From DSOI01 sp041394885 (GTDB lineage: Bacteria > Acidobacteriota > Terriglobia > Bryobacterales > Bryobacteraceae), in assembly GCA_041394885.1 (NCBI GenBank), contig JAWKHI010000042.1:5710-69709 (forward strand): a stretch of DNA of 64,000 bases, in the 5' to 3' direction. The notes under the pieces are model-generated. The model had not been told where the DNA came from. It was given only the letters and a program-made list of their open reading frames with translations, and searched no databases. The translations under genes and the position numbers were made by a program. Positions 44,556 through 54,500 of the stretch are shown here, piece by piece (the stretch's first letter is position 1; the number at the start of each line of letters is the position of its first letter).

Positions 44556-45638
44556 ATGCGCGCAGAGAACTTCAATCCGTTTTTGAGAACGCTCATGCTC
44601 AGCACGCTGGTGGCGGGCACAGCCGCAGTGGCGGCATTTTCCTGGATCGCGTACGCGCAAGAGCCCGCGCCTCCGGCGACCGGAGCCGAAGGCGAGGACA
44701 GGCCGACGTTCCGCGTGAAGGTGGACATGGTCGTGCTCAGCTTTACGGTCACCGACAACAAGGGCCGTTACGTAAATGGCCTGAAGCCGAGCGATTTCCG
44801 GATCCTCGAAGACGGCATCACCCAGAAGGTGAATACATTCAGCGAGGGGAACAAGCCCCCGGTGCTGGTGATGGACGACGGCAGCACGCGTCCGCTCGCA
44901 CTCGGGGCCACGGCGGCGGCCGGCGGGGCGGGCGAACCTGGCGACAAACCGGCGCCAAAGACAGACTCGTTCGTCGGCACCAACGTGTTCGTGCTGTTCG
45001 ATACCTCCAACTACATGTACCGCGGCTTCGTGTACGCCTCCGATGCGATTGCGGACTTCATCCGCGGGCTCGATCGCGCCGACTCCGTGGCGGTGTATAC
45101 GTTCTCACGCAATATGTCGCGAGCGGCTGAGCTGACCAGCGACCGGAACAACGCTATCTTCGGATTGCGCCGCGCGGTTGCGGGCGATGACGCCGCACTC
45201 TACAACGCGCTGTTGCTCGCTCTCCGCGACGCGGCCAAGGTGCCGGGACGGAAAGTGGTTATCGTGTTCTCGAACGGTCCCGACAACGCGTCGATGGTGG
45301 CGCCGGACGATGTCCGGGCGGTGGCCGAGGACGAGGGGATTCCGATCTACGTGATTTCAACCAGCGACGTGAGCCGTGACCCGATTTCGACGAATGTGTT
45401 CAAGCGAATTTCGCAGCGCACGGGCGGCCAGGTGTACTTCGCCAAGACGTGGCAGAAGCAGGTGGAGGCGTTCGAGTCCATCCGCGAGTCGCTGGGGAAC
45501 TCCTACACGGTGACCTACTATCCGCAACAGAACCCGAACGAAGGATTCCGCAAGATCTCGGTGGAGATTGCGTCGGACGCGGGGAAGAAGTTGCGGGTGC
45601 GAGCGCGGCCTGGTTATCGGCCGAGCCGGACGTTCTAG
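44556..45638 (+). CDS. secreted VWFA-related protein
   Basis: 360 residues. A signal/anchor is at residues 14-34 (LMLSTLVAGTAAVAAFSW). An N-terminal beta domain (VVLSFTVTDNKGRYVNGLKPSDFRI, key pattern D-x-x-G-x-x-V-x-x-L-x-x-x-D-F) precedes a von Willebrand A domain from about residue 145. The MIDAS motif is DTSNYM rather than DxSxS, so metal binding may be altered. This architecture is typical of Acidobacteria (TIGR03436-like). GGAGAA lies 9 bases before ATG. Confidence 0.82.
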   Translation: MRAENFNPFLRTLMLSTLVAGTAAVAAFSWIAYAQEPAPPATGAEGEDRPTFRVKVDMVVLSFTVTDNKGRYVNGLKPSDFRILEDGITQKVNTFSEGNKPPVLVMDDGSTRPLALGATAAAGGAGEPGDKPAPKTDSFVGTNVFVLFDTSNYMYRGFVYASDAIADFIRGLDRADSVAVYTFSRNMSRAAELTSDRNNAIFGLRRAVAGDDAALYNALLLALRDAAKVPGRKVVIVFSNGPDNASMVAPDDVRAVAEDEGIPIYVISTSDVSRDPISTNVFKRISQRTGGQVYFAKTWQKQVEAFESIRESLGNSYTVTYYPQQNPNEGFRKISVEIASDAGKKLRVRARPGYRPSRTF

Positions 45639-45683
45639 ACACTGCATCAGTTTGTGGGCAGCCTACAATGAAGACTATTGGCT

Positions 45684-46988
45684 ATGTCCCCCTCCGAGCA
45701 GCGTCTTGCCGAGATCTACCGCGCACTTCGGTTTGTACCGGTTGAACCGGAGAGTGCTTACTACGTTCGCATCTGGGAAGACCTTCCGTACGATCCGGTG
45801 TCGCGGCTGCGCAGGATCATCGTTAACAGTGAGGTCCAGAGTCTACAGTTCTTCTCGGGCTTCGCAGGTTCCGGGAAGAGCACACAACTTCGGCGCCTGA
45901 AGAAGGAACTCGAGTCCGATGGATACTTGGTGATCCACGCGGACGCGGAAGGGTATCTCAACCTGGGCGAGCCGATTGACATCACGGACCTCCTTTACAC
46001 GTTGGCAGGCGCACTCAGCGACGGACTGGAAGATAGTCACATCGCCCTCAAGGAAGGCTACTGGGCAAGGTTCTCGAATTTCCTCCGCGACACGAAGGTC
46101 GAGTTCAACGAAGCGTCCTTACAGGCGGGACCGGTCGCACTCAAGGCCGAGCTTCGCGCCAATCCAACGCTCCGCCAGCAGATACAGCAGCACCTTGCGG
46201 GACGAGTCCGCGAACTGATCAACCAAGTACACGGCTTTGTGGACGAAGCAGCCAAGAGGGCCCTCGATGAGCGTGGCGGTGGAACCCGTATCGTCTTTCT
46301 GTTCGACAGCCTGGAAAAACTTCGCGGATCACCGTCGAACGAACAGGAAATCATGGACCGGCTCGAGCGCCTGTTCCGTTCGCATCGCGACGCGCTTCAG
46401 CTTCCGTCGATCCACTGCGTGTATTCAGTTCCGGCATGGCTGCCGTATGTGATCTCCGGTGCGCAGGTGGTTATGATCCCGGCGATAAAGCTCCGCGCGA
46501 GCCGGGATAGCGACCTCGCATCCGAGCAAGGCTGGCGGAAACTGCGCGAAATAGTAGAGCGGCGAATGGAGCCAGACGGACGCCGACTTCTGTTTGGCAA
46601 TCCGGAGGGAGATGTTTATCCACTCGCCGACAAGCTGATTGAGGTCTCAGGCGGCGCCCCACGAGATTTGCTCCGCTTGTTTCAAGAAGCAGTACTGATG
46701 GCCGATCCCCAGGACCCCGCTTTGGACGAAGCGAAGATCGCGAGGGCGATCGCGGCCGTAGCCAATGACTTCAAGACAAACATCGAAGACGCACATTGGC
46801 TGCATCAGGTGGCGACGCACAAGGCGGCGGACCTGCCGACCGCCAGCAAAGGAGATCTAAGCCGGCTGATGCGACTGCTCGACAATCACTTCATCTTGTT
46901 CTTCAGGAACGATGGCGACTGGTACGACATTCACCCTCTGATCCGGGATGAGGTCAACCGGATCGTCTCGCTGTACCCAAGACCATGA
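45684..46988 (+). CDS. P-loop (AAA/STAND-like) ATPase with C-terminal winged-helix-like segment
   Basis: 434 residues, cytoplasmic. Walker A is GFAGSGKST (residues 59-67) and Walker B is IVFLFDSLEK with Asp208; a sensor-like strand HCVYSVPAWLPY follows, and GGAPRDLLRL (323-332) resembles the motif that ends the ATPase lid in AAA/Orc/STAND proteins. The C-terminal FILFFRNDGDWYDIHPL looks like a winged helix. It overlaps the TPR gene by 4 bases (ATGA). No effector, nuclease or protease domain is seen. TACAAT at 45664 is a possible -10 box. The function is unknown; a signal-sensing switch with the TPR partner is the simplest reading. Confidence 0.75.
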   Translation: MSPSEQRLAEIYRALRFVPVEPESAYYVRIWEDLPYDPVSRLRRIIVNSEVQSLQFFSGFAGSGKSTQLRRLKKELESDGYLVIHADAEGYLNLGEPIDITDLLYTLAGALSDGLEDSHIALKEGYWARFSNFLRDTKVEFNEASLQAGPVALKAELRANPTLRQQIQQHLAGRVRELINQVHGFVDEAAKRALDERGGGTRIVFLFDSLEKLRGSPSNEQEIMDRLERLFRSHRDALQLPSIHCVYSVPAWLPYVISGAQVVMIPAIKLRASRDSDLASEQGWRKLREIVERRMEPDGRRLLFGNPEGDVYPLADKLIEVSGGAPRDLLRLFQEAVLMADPQDPALDEAKIARAIAAVANDFKTNIEDAHWLHQVATHKAADLPTASKGDLSRLMRLLDNHFILFFRNDGDWYDIHPLIRDEVNRIVSLYPRP

Positions 46989-48784
46989 GTGTCCGCGGCC
47001 AGTTGGAGCATCCCGCTTGGACTGAGCACCGCGTGCTGCTCGCCAATCCGGATTGGCGAAGGCTTTTGCGGCATTTCGAGCTGACTGGCCAGCGAAGATC
47101 CGACTCGACTGGCGCCCTGATTATCGTGCTGGCGCCGGATGCTCATATCGCGGAGCGATGCCGCGTGGAGTTGGAGGGCCACTTGTCGAGCAAACTGCAA
47201 CAGTCATTGTTCGTGGCCGGCGCAGCAACTCCAAAGCAGCTTGTAGCAGCAGCCTCGGGCATCCTGCGAACGCCGATCGGTGACAGGACCGGAGCCATCT
47301 GGATCGAGGCGGTGATCGGATCCTGGGATCCCGAAGTGGATCGATGGAGGTCCGCGTGGGCGGATTCCTGTGCCAAATTGAATGGTGTTCGTGACACGAT
47401 GCTATCGACGATCCCTGTCCCGGTGATTCTGGTGGGCGCGCCATGGCTGGTGGAAACGCTGCGCTTACATGCACCGGACCTATGGTCAGTGCGTACGCTT
47501 GTAGTGCGCATTGAGCGTGTCGGCCCTCCGATCAAACTGGAGCCGGAAGCGAATCGAGTGGCAACGGCGGTGTTGCATCCGGCCCGTGATCCCGGCTTCA
47601 CGCTCAGTGAGGCGGCTCTGCTGAGAGGTAAGCCCGGCCGCGAGCGGATCCTCGTGGAGTTGCTCACACGAGCAGGGGCCGGGTATCGAGTCCGAGCGGA
47701 CTGGAACAAGGCGAACGCAGTTCTCGAGGAGGCGGTCGCGGTCGCCCGGGCGATCCGTGGAGAGGATGGCGGCCGAACGCTTGCCATCGCGATCAACGAG
47801 TTGGCGTCGGTCAAGTTCGGCCTCGGAGAGATGGCCGAGGCAATGTCGCTGCTAAAGGAACAGGAGCGGCTGGCGATCGAGTCCGGGGATCGGCAAGGGG
47901 AGCAAGTTTCTTACGGTAACCAAGCGCTGATCCTACGATCATGGGGGCAGTTCGAGGAAGCGATGGCCTTGCTCGGGAAGGCCCAACGAATCGCTGACGA
48001 GATTGGCGACGCAGAAGGGTTGCAAGTCGCCTACGGAAATCAGGCGCTGGTGCTGCAGGATCAGGGCCGACTGGACGAAGCAATGGCGCTCCACAAGAAG
48101 GAAGAGGCCCTTGCCTCGAAGCTAGGGGACCGGTCCGGCCTTATCCGCACCAATGCCAACCAATCCGCGATTCTGATCCGGCAAGGCCGGCTGGAAGAAG
48201 CGATGGCGCTGCTCGGTAAGCAGGAAGCCCTAGCGCATGAGTTAGGCGACCGGGCAGCGCTTCTGAGTGCAATGGGCAATCGTGGCCTAATATTCAGAGC
48301 CATGGGCCGCCTCAGTGAAGCGATGGAGATCTTCCAGCGGCAGGAGTCCGGCTACCTCGATTCCGGCGATCGCGCGGGGCTGATGCGGTCATACAGTAAC
48401 CAGGCGCTGATCCTGCGCGACCAAGGGAAGCTCGACGAAGCCTTGGAGCTTCACAAGCAGGAGGAATCGATCTGCGAAGAACTCGGAGACATTGCCGGTT
48501 TGGCGGCATGCTACGGCAATCAGGCAGCAGTCCTGCAGAGCCTCGGCCAGTTTCCCGAGGCGATGGCTCTTTTCCAAAAACAGCAAGCGGCCGCCAGAAA
48601 ACTAGGTGACACCGCGGACGTCGCCCGGTCCTTGGCCAACCAAGGAGCACTGCTCGCCGCCATGGGAAAGCCGTCGGAGGCTCGCGATCGACTCGCAGAA
48701 GCGGTCCGGATCTTCGCTGAGATCGGAATGCCCGTCGAACAGAAGGAAGCGGAAACGTGGCTCAGCAAACTCACGACGCACTAA
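46985..48784 (+). CDS. TPR-repeat protein paired with the upstream ATPase
   Basis: 599 residues. Residues 1-180 are an alpha/beta domain of unknown family (GALIIVLAPDAHIAERC, IWIEAVIGSWDPEVDRW, PVPVILVGAPWLVETLR, LHAPDLWSVRTLVVRI). Residues 261-580 are eight TPR-like units of exactly 40 residues: the GD motif recurs at 301, 341, 381, 421, 461, 501 and 541, and the turn Gly at 281, 321, 361, 401, 441, 481, 521 and 561. The translation is coupled to the ATPase by ATGA. TPR arrays bind partner proteins, so this is probably the ligand-recognition or adaptor half of the pair. Confidence 0.78.
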   Translation: MSVRGQLEHPAWTEHRVLLANPDWRRLLRHFELTGQRRSDSTGALIIVLAPDAHIAERCRVELEGHLSSKLQQSLFVAGAATPKQLVAAASGILRTPIGDRTGAIWIEAVIGSWDPEVDRWRSAWADSCAKLNGVRDTMLSTIPVPVILVGAPWLVETLRLHAPDLWSVRTLVVRIERVGPPIKLEPEANRVATAVLHPARDPGFTLSEAALLRGKPGRERILVELLTRAGAGYRVRADWNKANAVLEEAVAVARAIRGEDGGRTLAIAINELASVKFGLGEMAEAMSLLKEQERLAIESGDRQGEQVSYGNQALILRSWGQFEEAMALLGKAQRIADEIGDAEGLQVAYGNQALVLQDQGRLDEAMALHKKEEALASKLGDRSGLIRTNANQSAILIRQGRLEEAMALLGKQEALAHELGDRAALLSAMGNRGLIFRAMGRLSEAMEIFQRQESGYLDSGDRAGLMRSYSNQALILRDQGKLDEALELHKQEESICEELGDIAGLAACYGNQAAVLQSLGQFPEAMALFQKQQAAARKLGDTADVARSLANQGALLAAMGKPSEARDRLAEAVRIFAEIGMPVEQKEAETWLSKLTTH

Positions 48785-48868
48785 GGCCCTTTCCCGGCCA
48801 CATCTAGGTAGATTCCCCTAGGCTCTCTCCACTCCAGACTCCCGATTCTATACCTGAACCAAAATTCT

Positions 48869-50230
48869 ATGGCCAGACCATCGGGAATCCGGATACCCGT
48901 GTCGGTCGATCACTGTACGCAGGCCGCTGTGCGGCGTACGGTTCTGCCCAATGGGATACGGGTGATCACGGATACGACGGCCGCCGGCGGCAATGCCGCG
49001 GCGATTACGATATTGATCGAATGCGGCGCGCGGCATGAGCGCCAGGAAGAGCATGGCTTGGCGAACCTCGCCGCGCAGGTCAGCTTACAAGGTACGGTCA
49101 CGAGGGGAGCGCTGGAGACGGCGCGAGAGCTCGAACGTTTCCGGGCGGGAGTAGCCGTCGACGCCGACCATTCGTGCTTTCAGGCGGCGATCGCCGGTGG
49201 GAAGGCAGGCCCCGGCCCCGTGGAAGACGCCCTGCACCTTCTCGCGGATCTGATCACCAACGCCACTTGCTACGACGAAGCCATTCAGATGGAACGCGCG
49301 GCGCTCGAAAGCGAGATCGCCATGGCGGCCGCCGCACCAGCCCGGCACACACGCGCGCTGCTGCGATCCGCGGTGTGGAGAGACCATGTGTTGGGGCGCC
49401 CTCTGATCGGGTCCGGAGCTTCACTGCGAGCACTGGACCGGCGGCGGCTGCTCCGCTTCATCGAGCAGCATTACCGGGCCGGATCGATCGTCGTGGCGGC
49501 CGCGGGCGCGGTGGAGCATGACCGGATCGCGAACGCGGCGGCGGATGCGTTCCGGCAACTGGGCCCCTCCGAGCCGATTCCGTGGGCGCTGCCGAAGCCG
49601 GTGTGGCACTCCGACGCTCTGCACAAACGAGCCAACACACCTGAGTCGCATTTCGCGATCGGGTTGCCGGCCGTCGAGTACGGCCATGCGTTGTCGGCGA
49701 GTTTCCGGCTGCTCGACCGGGTCACCGGCGGGGGCACGCACTCGCGGCTCTACCGGCGGTTGAAGATCGAACAGAACCTGGTGCGGCGAATCCGTTCGAG
49801 CTACCAGCCCTACGCCGACACGGGGATCTGGATGATTGAAGGATCGGCGACACCGGAAAAAGAGGGGCAGGCCGTGGCGGCCATTCTGGAGGAACTGCAC
49901 AGTTTCGGCGGGGCGAGACCGGTGACGGAAGAGGAATTGTGGCTGGCGGCGCGGGAACTGAACGAAGCGCAGCAGACGGCCGCGCGCGACCTCAGCACAC
50001 GGGCCAAGCAGGCGGCGTTCTGCGTGAGCGCGAACGTGGGTCCGGTGGAGCCGGCTGTGCCGCTGCCGTTGGAGTCCCGCCAGGCGGCAGAGACGGACGC
50101 CCTGGCGCGGCGTACGCTCCCGGTGTGGCTGCCGGAGTTGGGGCTGGCACGATTCGGCCCCTTCCACGCCGGGACAGTTGAAATGGACGCGGGCGATGGG
50201 CGGCAACCGCAACCGCGGAGCGTCCAGTGA
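48869..50230 (+). CDS. M16-family peptidase-like protein lacking HxxEH
   Basis: 453 residues, no clear signal peptide. M16 landmarks are strong: LPNGIRVITDTT, GARHERQEEHGLANLAAQ, ERAALESEIAM, RAGSIVVAAAGAVEHD and GGGTHSRLYRRLKIEQ. The HxxEH site reads NLAAQ (residues 66-70), so no zinc can be bound there, although the downstream Glu is retained. It is likely a non-catalytic M16 subunit of the mitochondrial-core-protein kind. No Shine-Dalgarno is seen; TATACC lies 14 bases upstream of the ATG. The response-regulator gene follows after 30 bases. Confidence 0.8.
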   Translation: MARPSGIRIPVSVDHCTQAAVRRTVLPNGIRVITDTTAAGGNAAAITILIECGARHERQEEHGLANLAAQVSLQGTVTRGALETARELERFRAGVAVDADHSCFQAAIAGGKAGPGPVEDALHLLADLITNATCYDEAIQMERAALESEIAMAAAAPARHTRALLRSAVWRDHVLGRPLIGSGASLRALDRRRLLRFIEQHYRAGSIVVAAAGAVEHDRIANAAADAFRQLGPSEPIPWALPKPVWHSDALHKRANTPESHFAIGLPAVEYGHALSASFRLLDRVTGGGTHSRLYRRLKIEQNLVRRIRSSYQPYADTGIWMIEGSATPEKEGQAVAAILEELHSFGGARPVTEEELWLAARELNEAQQTAARDLSTRAKQAAFCVSANVGPVEPAVPLPLESRQAAETDALARRTLPVWLPELGLARFGPFHAGTVEMDAGDGRQPQPRSVQ

Positions 50231-50260
50231 AATCGACGGTGCAAACCCCGGGAGTCGCGA

Positions 50261-51289
50261 TTGCCTGACAGGACCCAGGCAGCGGGCGGCGCCTCGTTGG
50301 ACGAGCGGCTTCGGGAGGCGATTTCGGCGGCGCGCGAAGGCGACAAAGAACGCGCCCGCGGGCTTCTCCACCAGTTACTCGAGAGCGACCCGGATCATCT
50401 TCAGGGACTGTTGTGGTCGGCCGCTCTGGCCGAGTCAGTAGATGGCGCGTTCTGGTTTCTGCAAAGGCTGCTGCAACTGGACCCGGGGAACGAGCAGGCG
50501 GGCAAGATCCTGGCCATGCACGAGATGCGGGAGTCCATGCGGCTCGGGGCGCCACAGCCGGCCGAGTCACCCCTCACTACCGGCTTGCCGGTAGGAAATG
50601 CCTCCGCCGCCTGGTTGTGTCCGCTGTGTTTGGCTTCGGCTTCCACGCGTCCGAAACGATGCCCACGGTGTCACTCGATCACATCGATTTGGGAGCTGGA
50701 TGCGATCCTGCGAAACGAGGGCGTCGATGACGCTCTGGTGGCCGAGGTGGCACACACCCTGGAACGGAAAGCGGCTAATGAGCCGGGCTTCGACGTGTGC
50801 TTGAACCTGGCCTTGGCGCACCTGAATTTGAAGCGATCCGTGGATGCCCTGCCCTGGCTGAGGAAGGCGTCGGCATACCGAGACGACCAGGCGGTGCGGG
50901 AATCGGTGGAGGCGCTGGAGAAGCGGAAGCTGATCCTGGCGGTGGACGACAGTCCACTGGTTCGCCGCGTGGTGGCGCTGATCCTGGAACGGAATGGGTA
51001 TCGGGCCGTGACGGCGGTGGACGGGATCCAGGCGCTGGCGCGGCTCAACGAATCGATTCCGGCGCTGGTGCTTCTCGACATCGAGATGCCGCGGATGGAT
51101 GGGTTCCAACTGTGCAAAGTGATGAAGAAGAATCCGTACATGAGGGACATCCCAGTGATGCTGCTGACCGGGAATAGCGGAATCCAGAACCGCCTCAAGG
51201 CGAAGATGGCGGGGGCGGTGGACTATCTGTTGAAGCCGCTGGATGAATTGGATCTGCTGCGAGCGCTCGCCAAGCACCTGAATCAATAA
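50261..51289 (+). CDS. response regulator with N-terminal TPR and zinc-ribbon segments
   Basis: 342 residues. Residues 10-95 hold TPR-like helices (AISAAREGDKERARGLLHQLLES), residues 119-136 a four-cysteine zinc site (CPLC and CPRC), residues 150-215 more helices, and residues 225-340 a receiver domain: VDDSPLVRRVVALIL, phospho-acceptor Asp in LVLLDIEMPRMDG near residue 273, and the switch Lys in YLLKPLDE. No output domain follows, so it probably acts through protein interaction. TTG start with GGGAG 6 bases upstream. No histidine kinase is adjacent. Confidence 0.82.
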   Translation: MPDRTQAAGGASLDERLREAISAAREGDKERARGLLHQLLESDPDHLQGLLWSAALAESVDGAFWFLQRLLQLDPGNEQAGKILAMHEMRESMRLGAPQPAESPLTTGLPVGNASAAWLCPLCLASASTRPKRCPRCHSITSIWELDAILRNEGVDDALVAEVAHTLERKAANEPGFDVCLNLALAHLNLKRSVDALPWLRKASAYRDDQAVRESVEALEKRKLILAVDDSPLVRRVVALILERNGYRAVTAVDGIQALARLNESIPALVLLDIEMPRMDGFQLCKVMKKNPYMRDIPVMLLTGNSGIQNRLKAKMAGAVDYLLKPLDELDLLRALAKHLNQ

Positions 51290-51415
51290 AGTTACTTTTA
51301 TCAATAGCTTACATCATTATTCTTAAAGCATAGCAGGAACATGCAGAGGGTTTCTTCCAGGGCCGTGTAACGCTTCGCCCGCCGCCGGTGTCTCCTTCAT
51401 GGACTCGTCCAGACG

Positions 51416-51448
51416 GGGCTAAGTGGCTTTTTAACAGCAAATTAGCCC
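51416..51448 (+). other. inverted repeat in the leader region of the OmpA/Ig gene
   Basis: GGGCTAA and TTAGCCC form a 7-base perfect inverted repeat separated by 19 bases that contain a T5 run. It lies in the 264-base gap between the response regulator and the large surface-protein gene; the first 50 bases of that gap are AT-rich. It could be a regulator site, a weak terminator or chance; I do not recognise a known RNA element here. Confidence 0.3.
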
Positions 51449-51553
51449 TTCCCGTGCCGCTCCCGTTGTAGTATTCTGGAAAGGCAGTCGAGTACAAATT
51501 GTCTAAGATTTGTTTCCGATGACTCAGCAACCACACCTAGGAGGGCCCCCCCA

Positions 51554-54500
51554 ATGGCTCGCGGTTTAGCGAAGCTATTCGCCTCTTTGCTCCTCGTCTC
51601 CCTCGTCGCGTCGGCGCAGGGTCTGAACACCACAGCGTCCAAGGACGACTGGGAAGAAATCAACTACGAATTCAATAGCTCCGTTCTGACGGATGGGTTC
51701 CCGAGCCTATTGCGGCTTGCGGAACTACTGAACAAGAATGCGGACTACAAGGTCAAACTAGTGGGTCACGCCGACTACATCGGCTCTCACCCTTACAATG
51801 ACCGGCTTGGAACCGCGCGCGCCAACGCCGTGAAGGCGTTCCTCGAAAAATACGGCGCACGCGCCGGCCAGATCACAGTGCAGACCCAGGGGGAGCGCTC
51901 ACCACGCGTACCCGCGCAAACGCGGGAAGGACGCTGGATGAATCGCCGCGTGGAGATGGTGGTGACCGACGGGACCGGCAAAGTGGTTGGAGCCGGTGGA
52001 GCGTCCGATACGGTGAAGGCGCTCGAGGCGATCGCCAAGAAGCAGGAAGAATGCTGTTCGCAAATCCTGCGCCGGCTGGACAAGCTGGACGACATCCTGG
52101 CGGCGTTGCGGGACCTCAAGGCACAGAACGAGAAGCTGCAAGGCGACGTGGATGAGTTGAAGCGTCGCGCGCAAACAGCCGGACCGGCGGGAGCCGCGGG
52201 CGCCGCGGGTGCGGCGGGTGCAGCAGGCGCCGCAGCCGCGGCCGGTGCGCCGGGCAACCAGCTCACCGCGCAGCAAGCCGAGGACCTGGCCGACAAAGCG
52301 GCCAAGCGCGCAGTGGACGAGATGCGCGGACCGCGCGGCGTGGGCGGACCGGGCGGACCCAAGCTTTCGATCCTCGGATTGAACGCCGGGCCGGACGGCA
52401 CGGGGAACATCACCTTCACCGGGAAGGGCCGCTTCTTCGCTCCGTTCCACGAGAACCTCGCCTTCCAGGCGCAGGGCGAATATCTCTACTTCCGAGACCG
52501 CAAGGAAGGCCAGTTCGACTTCGGTCTGGTCAACCGTTGGAACCGGTTCCAAATGGGTGGATTCGGCAGCTTCAAGACGGTAGGCCTGCGCGACATGCAG
52601 ACCAGCGGAACGTTGGGCCAAGTGGCGTTCACCGGCGACTATCTGTTCAAGCACGGCAAGGTAGGCATCTTTGGAACCAAGGGTGTTCTCGACAACGCCG
52701 TGGTGAACCGCTCTAACCCGATCGTGAACGGATCCATCCGGCGTAACATCCTCGACGAGACCTACCTCCGCGTCGTGGATCAGATCGGCGGACAGACGAC
52801 GCTGCAACTCGGACCGAAAGCCTACCTTGAAGGCAACCTCGGATACCTGCACAGCCGTGCAGGCAACGACAAGCCGGGTGGCACACTGCGGTTCGTGTTC
52901 CCGATCAACCGTATGTTCGCCATCACGGCGGAGGGCGGCTTCAACGAGACGCTGCTCGAGCGCGACACCAACGGCCGCGCTACTTTCGGCATCCTGTTCG
53001 GCAACTACATGCAGCCGCGCGAATTCCTCGACGCCGGCACGCCGGTGCCGGTGGACATCCCGCGCCTGCGCTATGAAGTGCTGACGCGGCGCATCGTGAC
53101 GGGTAACGATCCGCCAGTGGTCGACGCGGGTCCGGATCAGATCGGCGTCGCCGCCGGCACGATCCGGCTGGACGGATCGGCTTCCTTCGATCCGGACGGC
53201 GATCCGATCAAATTCCGGTGGTCGCAGATCGCCGGACCGACGGTGACGTTGAGCGGCGCCGACACAGCGACCCCGAGCTTCACGGCGGCGGAAGGCAACA
53301 TGTACGCTTTCCGGCTGACGGTGACCGACGACACGGGCGCGCAAGGCATCGGACGCGTGAGCATCACGACGCGGGAGGCCCCGCGGGTCCGCATCATCCG
53401 GTTCAACGCGAATCCGGCCCTGATCCGTCCCGGCCAGGAAGCGGTGCTCAACTATCTGGTTGAGAACGCGGAATCGGTGAGCATTACCGATGTCACCGCG
53501 GAACTCTCCAAGACCTCCGGTACGGTGCCGGTGCGGCCCACCGAAACCAAGGTGTACACGCTCACGGCCAAGAATGGCGTGAGCGAGGATACGGCCACGG
53601 TGTCGGTGGTTGTGGACGTGCCGCTGCCGCGGATCATCCGGTTCGTGGCCACGCCGGCCACGGTGGACGAAGGCGGCAAGACAACGCTTTCGTGGCAGAC
53701 GCAGGATGCCGACAGCGTCGACATCCAACCGTCGGTGGGAACGAATCTGGCGCCCAATGGCCAGATCGAAATCTCGCCCACTGAATCGACGGCGTACACG
53801 ATCGTGGCGCGCAACAAGGCGGGAGAATCGCGAGCAACCGCGATTGTGACCGTTCGCGTTGTGGGCAGCGGCGAACGGGTGCCTCCGCGGATCGTGGAGT
53901 TCATCGCACAGCCGACGCAGATCATCGTGGGCGGCAACAGCACGCTGCGATGGACGGTGGAGAACGCCGACGAGGTGTCGATCAGTCCGGTCGTGGGCAC
54001 GGTGAACCTTTCCGGGAGCCGTGTGGTCACACCGGGCGCGACGACTACCTACATCCTGACCGCGAAGAATCGCTTCGGCGAATCGACGCAACGGGCGACG
54101 GTGGAAGTGTTCGGTCCGGCGCAGATCCTCAGCTTCACGGTGAAGCAGGACTCGCTGCGGAATCCGGGCGAACGCATCACGTTCGACTGGTCCACCGACA
54201 GCACGCGGTACGTGATCATCGATCCGGGCATCGGCCAGCGCAGCGCGAACGGTTCGCTGAGCAACGCGGGTCCGATCCGGACGCAGGTGTACACTCTCAC
54301 CGCGGTGGGCTACGCGGGTAGCACCGCCACCGCAACGGTGACAGTCACGGTGAATCCGCCGGCGGACCCGACGATCAATCGGCCTCCGCAAGCGGTGATT
54401 CCGTCCAGTATCATCCGGACGGGTACCACCGAACTGATGCTCGATGCGTCGCGATCTTTCGATCCCGACGGCGACAACCTCACCTTCAGTTGGAGAAGCG

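Noticed and set aside
45684..48784. Known defence system (for example a named NLR-like or Septu/Gabija type)
   Set aside because: No nuclease, protease, TIR or membrane effector is visible, so I cannot assign it to any described type.
36460..48784. Integrated mobile element carrying the ATPase/TPR pair
   Set aside because: No integrase, transposase, flanking tRNA or direct repeats were seen around it.
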